Made by a program: the position numbers and the translations under genes. The notes beneath the pieces were generated by a model. It ran no database searches. It saw only the letters and a list, made by a program, of their open reading frames with translations, and was not told where the DNA came from. A stretch of 64,000 bases of DNA from NCBI GenBank assembly GCA_030620095.1, contig JAUTXW010005206.1, forward strand, positions 744,001 through 808,000. The letters are read 5' to 3'. Positions 1 through 15,221 of this stretch are shown one piece after another; the first letter of the stretch is position 1; every line of letters begins with the position of its first letter. The stretch is from Kuschelorhynchus macadamiae (lineage: Eukaryota > Arthropoda > Insecta > Coleoptera > Curculionidae).

Positions 1-515
1 ACTTCCGCAGAGCAAACTTTGATCTACTTTATGATTTAATATTAAACCAGGATTGGACTTGTCGAGTAACATCAGACACTGGAAGAAGCTCTGTCTTCCT
101 TTTATGATAAATTATATGAAATAATAAATAACCGCCCGAGCTAGAAAAAATGCCAAATAGAAAATACTAACTGTGGTTTACTTCCCATATCATACGCAAC
201 ATTACAAAAAAAAAAAAAGAAATGAAAAATATAAAAAAAAACTGGCGATGAGCTAGAACTACTGGAAGAATTAGAGATATTGCATTCAAAAATTACATTC
301 TGCTTATGGAATCTTTATTGAAAACAAAAAACAGTCAACTGATATTCCAAATAGTATGCACTTAGGAATACTATTTGAACAACTAAATATACCGGTGGTG
401 TGATGGATATATTGAATTCTTCATGATAGCTCAGATGAGAACATTGCGACTTTTAATTAAAATATAAACCTGACAACTTTTTCGGAACAAGATATATACA
501 TTTGGTGTATAGAGA
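1..515. other. unassigned AT-rich sequence
   Basis: No convincing coding region or transposon domain is visible. The stretch holds A-rich runs near 207-240 and short frames only. It ends where similarity to a Penelope-like element terminus begins. Confidence 0.5.
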
Positions 516-641
516 CAGTCTCTATTCGGACGCGAGAAAGAAAACTTCGAAAATGCCAAATGTGATTTTGGCGAAACGTCAACAAAATTGTTCTTTTCAG
601 AACGACAGTAGTGAACGGATGTACACCCGGAATGAAAACAC

Positions 642-643
<2 letters not shown>
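516..643 (+). mobile_element. Penelope-like element 3' terminal fragment
   Basis: This stretch is nearly identical to the reverse complement of 5126-5250, which is the 3' untranslated end of the PLE at 5092-6707. It contains the hairpin module at 545-580 followed by GAAACGTC, and it runs directly into a (TA)n tract, as the longer copy does. It carries no coding sequence. It is a solitary PLE end in plus orientation. Confidence 0.8.
545..580 (+). ncRNA. hammerhead-like PLE hairpin module
   Basis: CTTCGAAAAT is followed by a perfect 6-bp stem GCCAAA/TTTGGC with loop TGTGAT, then GAAACGTC. PLE ends are known to carry hammerhead ribozyme motifs of the form CUGANGA-stem II-GAAA. Here the GAAA side and the stem are kept but CTGATGA is degenerate, so activity is doubtful. 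Confidence 0.5.

Positions 644-713
<70 letters not shown>
644..713. repeat. (TA)n microsatellite
   Basis: About 70 bp of uninterrupted TA. It separates the PLE terminus on the left from a mariner-type terminal repeat on the right. Confidence 0.98.
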
Positions 714-718
<5 letters not shown>

Positions 719-761
719 TGTCCCAAATTTGGCTTACATGCATTGCTATCTCGCAAACCGC

Positions 762-852
<91 letters not shown>

Positions 853-1529
853 TTGATGACGTTTTGAAGTTTAGGATATCTTTTGTGGTTTTCAAGATAA
901 TTGGGAAAAATCAAAATGGTGCATTTTCAACTTTTGCCCGTAGCTTCTAAACGACTCGTATTATGGTTTTATGGTTTATACATTATTAGGGCACTTTTAT
1001 TAGAGGAACATTATGCAGGTAAAACGAAGTTTCTAGCTTCAATTGTTTTTGAGATATTGGCATCAACTTTTTATTTTCTTACCGACGCCACATTGGATTA
1101 TTGTATTTTTGGAAAGATCTTTTTAAGAGCTTTCCAATGATGTATAACAAGGTAAGATTATTATTTTTCTTGAGCTCTAAAAACCAAAATAATTGTTTTT
1201 TTTTAAGTAGGCTTTGATTACGCATGGCGGCCATAATGAAACAAAAGAATGCCGCATGTCAACAATCATTTTGTGTTCCTGAATAGTACTTGTTATCATT
1301 TTCTCATTGTGCCGAGTTTTTACAAAGTTTATTTGAGTTTCTTATACTACTTAAAATGGAGGGTAATTATTCCAACGAAGAGAATTTGGATATGATAGAA
1401 CTTTATTTTAAAGCAAATAGAAATACACAAGCAGCTGCGCGTTCATACGAAGAACAATTTCCAGACCGACATCAACCAAGCCAAAGGCATTTCAGATTTC
1501 TAATTGTAAACTTGTTAGCTTATGGGTAA
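714..1529 (+). mobile_element. 5' part of DUF4817-type mariner, inverted relative to the rest
   Basis: The left edge (CAATGTGTCCCAAATTTGG) resembles the terminal repeat of the better copy at 30880 (CAGTGTGTCCCAGATTCG). A (TA)n tract at 764-849 interrupts it. The frame at 1356-1529 encodes the start of a DUF4817-like DNA-binding domain beginning MEGNYSNEENLDMIELYF and ending in a stop at 1527-1529. The last roughly 110 bp (about 1421-1530) recur in reverse complement at about 2612-2703, where they do read on into the transposase. This is therefore a second copy of the 5' end in opposite orientation, not a complete gene. Confidence 0.75.
764..849. repeat. (TA)n microsatellite inside mariner end
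   Basis: TA repeat with small interruptions near 806-818. It splits the terminal sequence (714-763) of the mariner fragment from its 5' untranslated part. Confidence 0.95.
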
Positions 1530-1669
1530 AAATATTAATTCAACCATCGATGTTTCAGATTTTCAACTAAGATATTATACTAACAGTGAATACCTAGTGA
1601 CTAAAATGTAACTATCACACTATTGAAAATACCTAAACTAAATTTAAATTAACACAAAAAAAATATAAG

Positions 1670-3143
<1,474 letters not shown>

Positions 3144-4738
3144 GTGTTTAGTTTTCTTGGGTATAGGTTTATGTTTTATAATGAAACTTGCTATTTCCTT
3201 GACGTTTCGCCCGTCTTAGTAGGCTTTTTCAAAAGGTCTTATTTATTATTTAAGTTCTTTTCCATTTTGAAATTACATGTTAAACCTAAAATAATTTTGA
3301 AATTTTACAAATTGTTAACATTGATATAAAACTTACATTTAAAATATCGTATATCTTAGAATAAAAAGGAACAATACATTTGAAAATTTAGACGAAAATG
3401 GGACAAAAACAGGAACAGAAATTGGTACATACCTCGAAAAATTTTTATTGTTTACTTCTCGGTCACTAATCTGCTTGCCAACTAATTTGTTTAAAAATCA
3501 ACACTTGAGGAATATATTTTTTTCCCTTTTTTTTTAAGGCTTAGTCAAGGTAGAATCAGTAATTCGAGATAACGATTTAAATCTATTGTAAATTAATAAA
3601 TATAGGTGATGGAGAAATTATTTATATTTTGTTATAATGCATGTATTAAATTATGGTAAATTGGGCTTAAATTTTTTACGTCTTGCTTGTCATTAACAGC
3701 GTATTTTTCTTTTTTTTTTATATGTAGCATTTCTTTTATAATAAGTTTATGATATTTATTGTCAGTATCTAATAGTATCTAATATTTTGTCGATGCATTT
3801 TTGTATACTTGTGTCCCTTCAACCTATTCTCCAATAGTTGAGTAGTCATGGCTATATATTTTGCTGGACAGTTTAAACAGCGTACTGAGTAGATTAGATT
3901 AGATTTTTTATTTGCGAACCAATTAAGTTGTGTGCTTTGTGACATGCAATTATATTATGTTTTCTTAAAATGTACTTTATTTTTTCTGATAACTGATTTG
4001 TGTAAGGTATTGCTACATTTTTTTTTAATGTTATCTTGTTTTAATTGATTAGTTTGGTTATAATGTTTGTGGGTTCTTTGTTTAATTATTTTTTTGATAA
4101 ACCTTTCAGGAAAATGATTAGATTTTAAGATATTTATTACTTTTTGGAGTCTCGGGGCGATATTCAGTTGACGTGAGGGCTATAGCACGATCAGTTAGAC
4201 CAGTTACGACACTTCTTCTTTGGTTATTGGGATGATGAGAATTAAAGTTAAGGTAACGTCCAGATCATGTTTCTTTCGTAAACCATTTTGTTTTTAAATT
4301 ATTGTTAGTTTGAGTGATTATGGTTAAATCTAAAAAAATTATTTGGTTATTTTCTTCTGCTTCAAATGTGAATTCAAGTTTAGGATGGAAACTATTTAAA
4401 GCTAGTAATACACTGTCGATTTTGTTTTCTGGAATTAAAGCCAAACAATCGTCAACGTACCTTTTAAAAAAAGTGATATTAAAATCCAATTTTTCGAGAA
4501 CTCTTTCTTCTAGAAACTCCATTACTATTTGTGCCACTGTGGAACAAATTGGTGAGCCCATGGCCCAACCGTCTAATTGTTGGTAAAAATCATTTTTATA
4601 TTGAAAGTAGTTATTTAGGGTTAGGATATTTAATGCTTCTATAAAATCGTTGTAAGTTAAAGTTGTAAATTCTTTTAGCTTGTGTTCAATCGCCTTTCTA
4701 TAACCTTTCAAAATATTTGTCGTCCAAATGTTTATCAA
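3144..4738 (-). pseudogene. Penelope-like element A: RT and decayed GIY-YIG
   Basis: The frame 4738-4265 encodes PLE reverse transcriptase: a DGWAMGSPICS motif, then KRYVDDCLALIP (catalytic YVDD near 4460), then IFLDLTI. Just past its stop the same element continues in other frames with an HHPNNQRR-type segment near 4230. A GIY-YIG remnant (YI-MTTQLLENRLKGH) lies near 3880-3800. PLE proteins copy RNA through RT and cut targets with GIY-YIG. The C-terminal half is broken by stops and indels. The 3' end carries the hairpin module at 3235-3201 and abuts (TA)n. The upstream end switches strand at about 4738. Confidence 0.8.
3201..3235 (-). ncRNA. hammerhead-like PLE hairpin module
   Basis: On the minus strand, CTTTTGAAAAA precedes a short GCC(T)/(G)GGC stem and then GAAACGTC, in the 3' terminal region of PLE A. 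The same layout with a different stem occurs in the other PLE ends of this window. Confidence 0.45.
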
Positions 4739-7210
<2,472 letters not shown>

Positions 7211-7700
7211 TTTTGTTCTTCCCTACATACATGGCACTACAGACAAAAGAGGATAATTACGTCGGCGGTCCAACATACGAACAATCTTCAAAACACATAA
7301 GAACATTGGACAATGCTTGAGATCCCCGAAATATGTTGTACCTTTTCAAATAGAAGAAGTATGTAAAGTTGTAGAGAAGTGTATGTGTGAAAAACAAGAC
7401 GTCAATATCCACTAGACTTAAGGAACATGAACGATGTATTAAAAAGAAACAAATTGTTCAATCTGCTGTAGCTGAATACCAGCATACTACTGGAAATTAC
7501 AAAAATAAAAGAAATGAAGGTTCCAGCGTCGATTCCTGGATTTTATAATCAACAATAAGGAAAAAATCTGTTGAAATTTTAAAACGTATAAAAAGCTTCA
7601 ATAGAAATACGGGTTACGGTCTCCATCATACGTGGAAACCAATCTTATCACAGGGTCACGGTTCGGCGAGCACAAGTCGGGTATAGGTGATGTGCAACGT
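7211..7700 (+). pseudogene. Penelope-like element C: GIY-YIG C-terminal relic
   Basis: Decayed plus-strand pieces match the end of PLE endonucleases. STRLKEHERCI followed by QSAVAEY (near 7410-7480) is the arginine/glutamate part of GIY-YIG. SFNRNTGYGLHHTWKPIL (near 7595-7650) matches the usual PLE C-terminal tail. Frames shift repeatedly and no RT remains. Confidence 0.65.
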
Positions 7701-9661
7701 TGTCGCTATAAAAGAGAATTATTATTAAGCGACGTACTTGTTTGTTCTTTTTTATATAGACTTGATTTTATTTGTTTCGCTCGCATATTCAAAAATGTCA
7801 GATGAAATTAAAAAGCCTAATCGTCAGGTAGGATCAATTAAATCTAAATTAATAATTTTTTCCAGTTTTCTAAACGTTTTAAATGCGAAATTAAGTATTT
7901 CAGAATCCGATTTAGAAGAAGAGGATTTTTATCAGTTAGAATCGTGTTATTCTCAGTGTGATAATCTTAGGTATAAATTTATTGAAGTTCAATCATGAGT
8001 CAAATTTTGAGGCAATTGTAGTTAGAACCAAACTGGAAGCACAATTTTTAGAACGCGATAATTTTTCGAAATCATATTTTCGTGAAGTAGCCAAGGCTAG
8101 GAAACTTCTTAGTTTATATAAGAAACAGGGTAGTTCTTCCTCAAGTAATGATAATATTAGAGACCTTTCGCAACAAGACGTTAAACTTCCACCAATAGAG
8201 GTACCGAAATTCCGTGGCGACTCTGAAAGTTGGTTAGAGTTCCGCGAAACGTTTGAATCTTTAATTCATCTGAATAGCTATCTCAATAATAATCAAAAAT
8301 ATCATTATTTAAAGTGCCCTTAAAGGGAAATGCGGCTGAGGTTATAGCTTCTCTAGACTTTTCTGCGGAAAATTTTTCCGTCGCTTGGGATCTTCTATGC
8401 GAAACATTCAATAATAAAAAGCTACTTATACAGAATCACGTAAAGCCTATTTTCAACATGTATGTTTGTTGTAAAGAATCTTCCAATCCACTTCGAAATA
8501 ATATTGTCGCGATATCAAAGCACTTAAAAACGCTAAAACAATTAAATCAACCCACTGATTACTGGGATACTCTCATAATTACGTAGTTACACCAAACATA
8601 GACAACGCAACAGCGTGTGATTCAGAAGAATATACATCCCAACAAGACTCTCCTACGCTTATTGATTTAAAATCATTTTTAAAGTCAAAGGCAGATCTTT
8701 TTGAAACTCTGAAATTGAAGAGCACTGATATTTCATGAAATAAGGGTAAGAGTAAACCATTAAAACCTTTTATATCAAACGAGATAATTAAAAATAAAAG
8801 GGTGAACACTTTACTTATCTCAAACGTTAATATATACAACGCATTTTGTAAAACATCACACTGCATCAGAAATTGTTCTGAGTTTTTAAAATTCGCGGCA
8901 AATGATAGGATGGAACGCGTTAAACAACTGCGACTTTGAATACACTGTTTAAGATTCGGTCATAAAAATACCGTCTGCCGACTAACAAATTACAGGAAAT
9001 GTAATGATCGGCATAATACCTTATTACATCGTACAAAACCCGATTCAAGACAAGAAAATAATACAAATAGACCTAACTCATTTACGGCGCTGACCACTTA
9101 TGATGCGAAAGTTGTTGGTATCTTATTATCAATAGTTCTCATACAAATAATAGATGCTACCAGCTAAGCACACACAGTGTGCGCCATTTGGGATTTAGCA
9201 TCGCAGTCAAGTTTCATAACATCCGAACTATATCGTTGACTAAAATTAGTTAAAAATTACGTTTCTATGCCGGTGACCGTTATAAATAACGCAGTGTCTG
9301 AAATAAAACACAAATGCGACATAAATATTTAGTCTCTGCGCAGTCCGTTTAAAGCAAATATTACATGTTTGTAATAGAAAATATATCAGACACTCTTCCA
9401 AATTCTCGTATAGAATCTAATATTCCACAAAATCTAGTTTTAGCGGACGCTTCCTTTGCCAAACCAGGTACTATTGATATTTTGATAGTCGCAGATTTAT
9501 TTTGGAAGCTCATATCTATTGGGCAAATAAAATTGGCACATAATCTTCCTGTATTACAAAAAACTGTTCTCGGTTGGATAATTTCGGGCCCACTAGGGCC
9601 AACTAAAAATAAAAATCAAAAATATTCAAAATTGATACACAGATTAAGATTAAAAGATTAA
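7701..9661 (+). pseudogene. BEL/Pao retrotransposon gag and protease, decayed
   Basis: A start at 7795 (MSDEIKK) opens a Pao-type Gag. Across frame changes follow a DUF1759-like segment (IEVPKFRGDSESWLEFRETF near 8200, then KGNAAEVIASLDFSAENF and LLCETFNNKKLLIQNH at 8314-8450) and a zinc-knuckle-like region near 8945-9035 (CLRFGHKNTVC). A Pao aspartic-protease-type C-terminus follows at 9365-9661 (ADLFWKLISIGQIKL, LQKTVLGWIISGPLG). Several stops and frameshifts separate these pieces. Polymerase resumes only at 10737, after an inserted repeat. No clear 5' LTR is seen. Confidence 0.8.
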
Positions 9662-10736
9662 AAAATCGGTAAATTTTCTTTACCCGGAACTTCCCTGGTT
9701 ATGATTTTTTTCCATTTTTTAGGAATCTTGAAGTGTGTCACAATTTAGTTCAGGACATTGTCACAGTATATATGTGTTACATATATTGTCTTTTCATTTT
9801 GATGGGCGCTATTTTGTTCCATCATATTGGATTTCTACCAATATTTTACCATTTTCTTTCCACCTATGCCACATTTGATTTCTGGTCATAATCGAAAATA
9901 CATTCAATAAGTAGTTTTTACATAGATACATAACGGTATTTTGCTCCTGTAAACGTTTAGTGGAATCATCTCTCGAAATATTATCCTTACAATGGATGCA
10001 GCGTCAGGTAATACCCGAGTCCCCGGACAGCTCAGCGATCGCGGCCGGCCGCCTCACGCACTTCAGGTGGAACTCCTTTCCGCACGAACCCTGACATTGA
10101 ATGCCCGGGCTGGTAAGGCTGATAACAGATGTGCAGGTCGTGCAGGCACTCGGCATGACGCCGGGTAGAAAAAAGTTGTTTACGATAAACCTGATATTTA
10201 TATTTAATCTTAACACAAAGCACTTTCGGAATTTCTAAATTTGTCGGTTAATGAGTGGCTAAAATTAAAGTCTATTTGTACTAAAGATAAGAGCGTTTCA
10301 CAACGAATATTGCTGTGTAAGTTTCACCAATTTAATCTCGCTACAACACACCGACGGGCTAAGAACAGAGCACCAAACACACGTCTAACAAACTCGTTCA
10401 ACCGTTATTGTTAAAAAAAAATGAAAAAAAAAAATAGTAAAATTGGAATTAATATCACAATTTTACTAGTTGATCCCTATACTACAATTAGTTATGGCAC
10501 ACAATCAATTCAATTAAGTCGTTTTTTAGGTTGAATTTTTAAATATTTTATTCAGCCGCCATTTTGTTCCGCCATCCTGGATTCGTACCAAAATTTTACT
10601 AGTTGATTCCAACATAATCCTTGATGTTACCAGGCCATCCCCATATGACCCTTATTTTTTTAACAACATTTTAAGTCCATGGGAAAGTAGTTTTTTAGCT
10701 ACCCCGCGAACAGACAGACCGGCGGAATTAAGACAA
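9662..10736 (+). mobile_element. N1 repeat family, copy 1, nested in BEL/Pao
   Basis: Non-coding sequence built from diverged units with the recurring motif GCCGCCATTTTGTTCCGCCAT followed by ATTCGTACCAAAATTTTAC. It starts TAAATTTTCTTTACCCGGAAC, as the copy at 43.2 kb does, and ends near CAGACAGACCGGCGGAATT, as the copy at 18.5 kb does. It sits exactly between Pao protease and polymerase coding segments, so it inserted into that element. No ORF belongs to it. I do not recognise the family. It is itself interrupted by a LINE 5' fragment. Confidence 0.6.
9990..10432 (-). pseudogene. LINE 5' UTR and ORF1 start with PHD-like finger
   Basis: On the minus strand an ATG at 10156 opens about 50 codons starting MPSACTTC and containing a Cys/His pattern (CxxC, CxxxCGxxFHxxC) typical of the PHD-like finger that begins ORF1 of some CR1/Jockey-type LINEs. 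The upstream stretch to about 10432 has the look of a LINE 5' untranslated region. The insert is GC-richer than its surroundings. It keeps the 5' end and lacks the rest, the opposite of ordinary 5' truncation. Confidence 0.5.
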
Positions 10737-11462
10737 GCTAAATATGAGGAATATTTCATAAAAAAACACAATACGCGATGATTTGCATGGTCGATTTATT
10801 GTCTCATCCCCTTTAAACTTTCCTTTAGCGTGTTAGGCGAATCAAAGACGCAAGCAGAAAACAGATTTTTATCGTTAGAACGTAATTATCACTTGATTTA
10901 AATTATAGAAAGAAATACGCAACATTTATGCGAAAATACGAAAACTTAGGTCATATGCGAAAGATTTCTGATACTAATACGGCTCAGATATGTTATTATA
11001 TGCCTCACCATGGCATCTTAGCAAAACAGCCTCACTACTCGTCTCTGGGTAGTGTCTGATTGCAGTGCCTCTACTACCTCGAGGTGTATGGCTAAATGAT
11101 CTTATAGCGATACTGTTAAGATTTTAAACATGCGTTTGTAGGGACTGCTGGTATAGAGAAAATGTACCGCCGGGTTTTAGTAAAATCTGAACATTGTCCG
11201 TTACAAAGAATAATTTGGCGGCACGAATCTTCAAAACCACTTAATACCTCTGAACTAAAGACTGTTACTTAAGGAACAGCTAGCGCTTCTTTCTTGGCTA
11301 TATCGTGTCTTTTCCAGTTTGCATTGTCAAAAAGCTGATTTTAAAGTTTTTGAAATTATTAAAAATGATTTTTACGTTTGGTGCTGATTTCACCGTGGAA
11401 ACTTCATGCGTCGGTGAAATTTTCGATCTACTTGGACTTTTAAGTCCATGCGATATATCTGT

Positions 11463-11527
<65 letters not shown>

Positions 11528-12300
11528 TTTTACAGAAGCTGTAGTTAGATAAATTAGCCTGGGACGAGTCCGTTCCTGTTCACATTCATACTCCTTTGCT
11601 TAAATTTAAAACTGAAATTCCTATATTAAATGAAATTGAAATTATGCATCACCTAATATACAATAATAGTATACGGGTCTTCAATTATATTCGTTCAGTC
11701 GATTATTCTGGAAATATTAAGGCACATCTTTTCTGTTCTAAAATTAAAGTTGCCCACTTAAGGTTGGTGTACCTAGACTAAAGTTATGTGGTGTTATCTG
11801 TTAGACTAGGAAAAAAGGTTGAATCATCTTTAGGAGTAAAGACTGATAATAATATATTTTGGACAGATTTCACAATTGTTTTGAGCTGACTAAAAATGCC
11901 TCCAAGTTTTGTTTGTCTCTAAGCGAATTTCAGAATTCGAAGAAAGTATGTCTCCGGTAGATATACGTACATGCGACTTATGGTGGTGCACTTCGAAATG
12001 GTTGTCACAACAAGGAATTATGTGGTCTGAATCGAAATATATCTTGGAAATTTTACCAGAATGAAAATACCAATAGTTAAGTGGATTTTAACAGTTTATA
12101 CAAAATTGCCAGCACCCGAAAAATAAAAATTCCGGAATTTTATCAGTGGACGAATGTAATAATGCATTGTAAAACAGTCGCAAATGTAATTGTTATGCGG
12201 AAGAAATTTCTACACCATCTCGCCGGAAATGTACTACTGCGAAAAGAAAACATTTCAACTCAAATCCCTTTCTTAGGGATAAGGGTTGAGGCCGTTTAAA
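10737..12300 (+). pseudogene. BEL/Pao polymerase relic (RT/RNase H)
   Basis: Pao-type polymerase pieces in shifting frames. YEEYFIKKHNTR at 10742 and LGESKTQAENRFLSLERNY near 10845 precede RT. An RT remnant follows near 11040-11300 (VSDCSAST, PLQRIIWR, LKTVT-GTASASFLA). RNase H-like pieces with HLFCSKIKVAHLRL follow near 11600-11770, then FWTDFTIVL near 11860. Stops and indels are frequent. A pure (TA)n tract at 11465-11526 interrupts it. Together with 7701-9661 this is one old element. Integrase is not confidently seen. Confidence 0.7.
11465..11526. repeat. (TA)n microsatellite inside BEL/Pao polymerase
   Basis: 62 bp of TA inserted between LLSPCDISVK and LLQKL-LDKLAWDE, which are adjacent in BEL/Pao polymerases. 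No PLE or other element is attached. Confidence 0.95.
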
Positions 12301-12748
12301 AAATTCTGATTGTTATTATGATAGGAATCACCCTATTATTATTGTTGCAAAAATCTATCTAAATTAATAAATTGCTTCATGCTGGACTGAAGTTATTGTT
12401 AGCAACATAAGAGCGACGTAGAAATTTGGCAAAATACACTGTACGCGGATGCGTAATTTGCTTTCGAAACTATCCTCAAACTAGCTCTTCAGCTTTTTAA
12501 GCATATCATTTTTGGCCGAGGAGATTAAAATGATATGGAAGTAAATAATTTACAATAGTACCCTTCTTTATATAAGTAACAGGCATTACGCCGAAAATAC
12601 TTTTATAAAGTATGTAGTTAGTGGCGATACTGAAAACCACCACTATAAGAAATAAGGTAAAGTGAAGTTGACAGTCGTTGACAGTAAATGAAAGAAAACC
12701 TGGAAGAGTTTTCCTCTGTGTACAAGAATCGATAATAGCAATAAAGTA
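12301..12748. other. unassigned sequence
   Basis: About 450 bp between the BEL/Pao relic and the (AAT)n tract. I see no domain, repeat or splice-flanked exon in it. Confidence 0.4.
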
Positions 12749-12787
12749 GTAATAATAATAATAATATTAACAATAATAATAATATAT
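12749..12787. repeat. (AAT)n microsatellite at LINE 5' flank
   Basis: AAT/ATA triplet run immediately before the R4/Dong-like LINE. A matching run lies at its 3' end (17179-17204). Dong elements of the R4 clade are known to insert in TAA repeats. Confidence 0.9.
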
Positions 12788-13045
12788 AAGTCTGACCGTC
12801 TGGGTACTGCATCCAGCAGTATTGAGGACGCTACGGTAATTTCGTAGTCCGTACTGTCAGCGACGTCCAGCTGTCCGCTGTCCTAAATACCCAATATCCC
12901 TGCCCTTCCCACACCCTAGCCACCCTAAACCCCTCCTAACCTTTGAAACCGCACGGAGCAACTAACCTCGGTTAAGTTGTTTGGGGAGTGACGCCCCCAC
13001 GGACACGAGTTACCTGGACCACCAGGGTCAAATGGTGGCACACCC

Positions 13046-13800
13046 ATGAAAATGGAAAAAGCATCGAACCTCGGAAAAGAGTCGCTGCCTGGGGATCGCC
13101 AGGGCACCTTTGGAGCCACTGCTGAAGGTGACAGCATGCGGGACGGTGGCGGCGAAAGGCTGAACAGGCGGGCCTTTGCCGAACCTATTCCCGAGAATTT
13201 CATCAGAGCCGACATTGTTGGAGACGGAAGTTGTCTGTTCCGATCAGTCAGATTGCACATATACAGCCATCAAAACAATCATACCAAACTTCGAGAAGAC
13301 GCATTGAAATACCTACGACAAAACTGGTCGAAACTGCAGATATTTTCGTTATTTCATGACGACGACATGAAGGACTTCGACAACTATTATAAGTTCATGA
13401 GCAAAACCACTACATACGGAACGAGCCTAGAAATATTTGCTCTCTCGGAAACCCAGAAGCACATCTTCCATATTTTCTCAAAATCAAGAACAACAAGAAC
13501 AAAACAGATGTGCATTAAAGAGAGACTAACAATAATAGGCAAACAAACACACACAAAATGATCTACCTTCTACTAACAGGCGATCCAATGTCGGGACACT
13601 TTGAGCTTCTAACACCACAAAACATCAATCCAAACAACAAAGCATCGGGCGAGCAGCGTAACGGTCGAGGACGCTGCGAGAAAGGACAGCTCGACCGAAA
13701 CGATCACGACCAGGCAAAGGAAAATAGACCCACCGAAAGTGTTTTGCCGGCTAAGCTGGCACCCACCAAGCCGGGAAAGGCAGGGCAAACTTGAGACAAT
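13046..13800 (+). pseudogene. OTU cysteine protease domain of the LINE
   Basis: The frame 13046-13561 contains GDGSCLFRSV (about residues 58-67), the DGxC catalytic block of OTU deubiquitinase-like proteases, followed by HTKLREDALKYL and a TTYGTSLEIFALSE segment. The catalytic-histidine block, SGHFELLTP, appears at about 13590-13616 in another frame, so one frameshift near 13555 splits the domain. OTU domains in retrotransposons probably process the polyprotein or remove ubiquitin. An N-terminal position ahead of RT in an R4-like element is unusual as far as I recall. Confidence 0.8.
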
Positions 13801-13991
13801 TTCATCAGGATACGAACATGAACTGCATACACTTTTCATAGCACAATATCCAGAATACAAATCACTTATCACAGAACAGAGAGTAATAGGTCAAAAAAGA
13901 GTCATCACTAAGACCAGTAAGCTCACCCCACTCGCATCGAAAAACATCAAAGCTGTGGTAGCTGCTGAACTAAACATTCATCAACCGAACA

Positions 13992-15221
13992 TTGAGGACA
14001 GCGGGGCAGATACCGAACCGATCCCATATACAAACCAGCCCAACTTTGAGCAAGAGGATCTGCAACCTCACGCAATGCTCAGTAGAGGCGAAGCACCTAG
14101 TAACCCAGAATCTACGACAGATGACAAGCACCATACAGCACACAGGACCAGTGAATCATTCGCCCAAAGCACCATACACACAGCTACACCTCGTACCGTC
14201 TCTCACACAAGCAATCAAAGTAGAAATGAAGTCACATCTAAACAAATGGTCAGGCTCCGATCCTACAACAAGAGATCCTATTCCTCGTGTAATCTTCAAA
14301 CGGGATACACATAAAATCCTAAAGACCATCAACGAACACATAATTCCCGAGTACATAACGAATGCGAGCACAATTGAGGACATTCATACAGTGATCTACG
14401 CAGCAGCTATAACCACGATAACACAGAACAATCAGAAACTGTCGCCACGACACAGAAACACCAACAACATAAAACCAAAATTCAAATGGCAGATAAGGAT
14501 CGAAAACAAAATTAACAAAATTAGAAAAGAATTGGGACATCTTACCCAATCCATGAACGGCAACAAGTCAAAACGTATCACACAAAGTGTAGAGAAAATC
14601 AAATCTGCATCTCCTGATTACACGCTTATAGAAATCCTTGACACTCTGAAGCAAAAATTATCCGTGTATGCCGCAAGACTCCGAAGATACAAAAAATCAA
14701 ATGAAAGAAAGGACGCTAACAACCTGTTTCGAAGAAGCGAAAAACAGTTCTACCAAAAAATCATGAGCAATGAGGAGGCACGAGTAATAGAACCACCGAC
14801 CAAACAAGAGATCACAGAATACCGAAAAAGTATTTGGTCAGAACCCAAACTACGCAATAATAACGCTTCATGGATTAAAGCGGAAGAAGACAGACACAAG
14901 TGCTTAGAGGAACAAGAGGACTTTGCAATGACAACACAAGAAGTTGCAGAAACAATCAAATACACGCATAACTGGAGATGTCCTGGAATAGATAACATTC
15001 ATAACTTCTGGTACAAACAGTTTACCTCGACACATGAAGCTCTCACTCGCCAAATTAATGAAATTATTTTAAAACCTAGCACACTCCCCAGTTTTCTCAC
15101 TCAAGGAATAAGATATTTTAAATCCAGAAATTCAGACAATAAGGACCCGTTAAATTACCGACTTATTACGTGCCTTCCAACCATATATAAAACATCACAG
15201 CCACAATTACCAGGAGAATAG
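13992..15221 (+). pseudogene. LINE linker and reverse transcriptase N-terminal half
   Basis: From about 14240 this frame reads as the R4/R2-type pre-RT region (KWQIRIENKINKIRKELG, FYQKIMSNEEAR). The first RT blocks follow (NWRCPGIDNIHNFWYKQF, then DPLNYRLITCLPTIYK). A change of frame near 15195 gives EEQKGCTKNSRGCKEQLIID. Upstream of about 14240 the coding frame is the one at 13739-14314. A lysine-rich basic region precedes RT. Confidence 0.75.
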
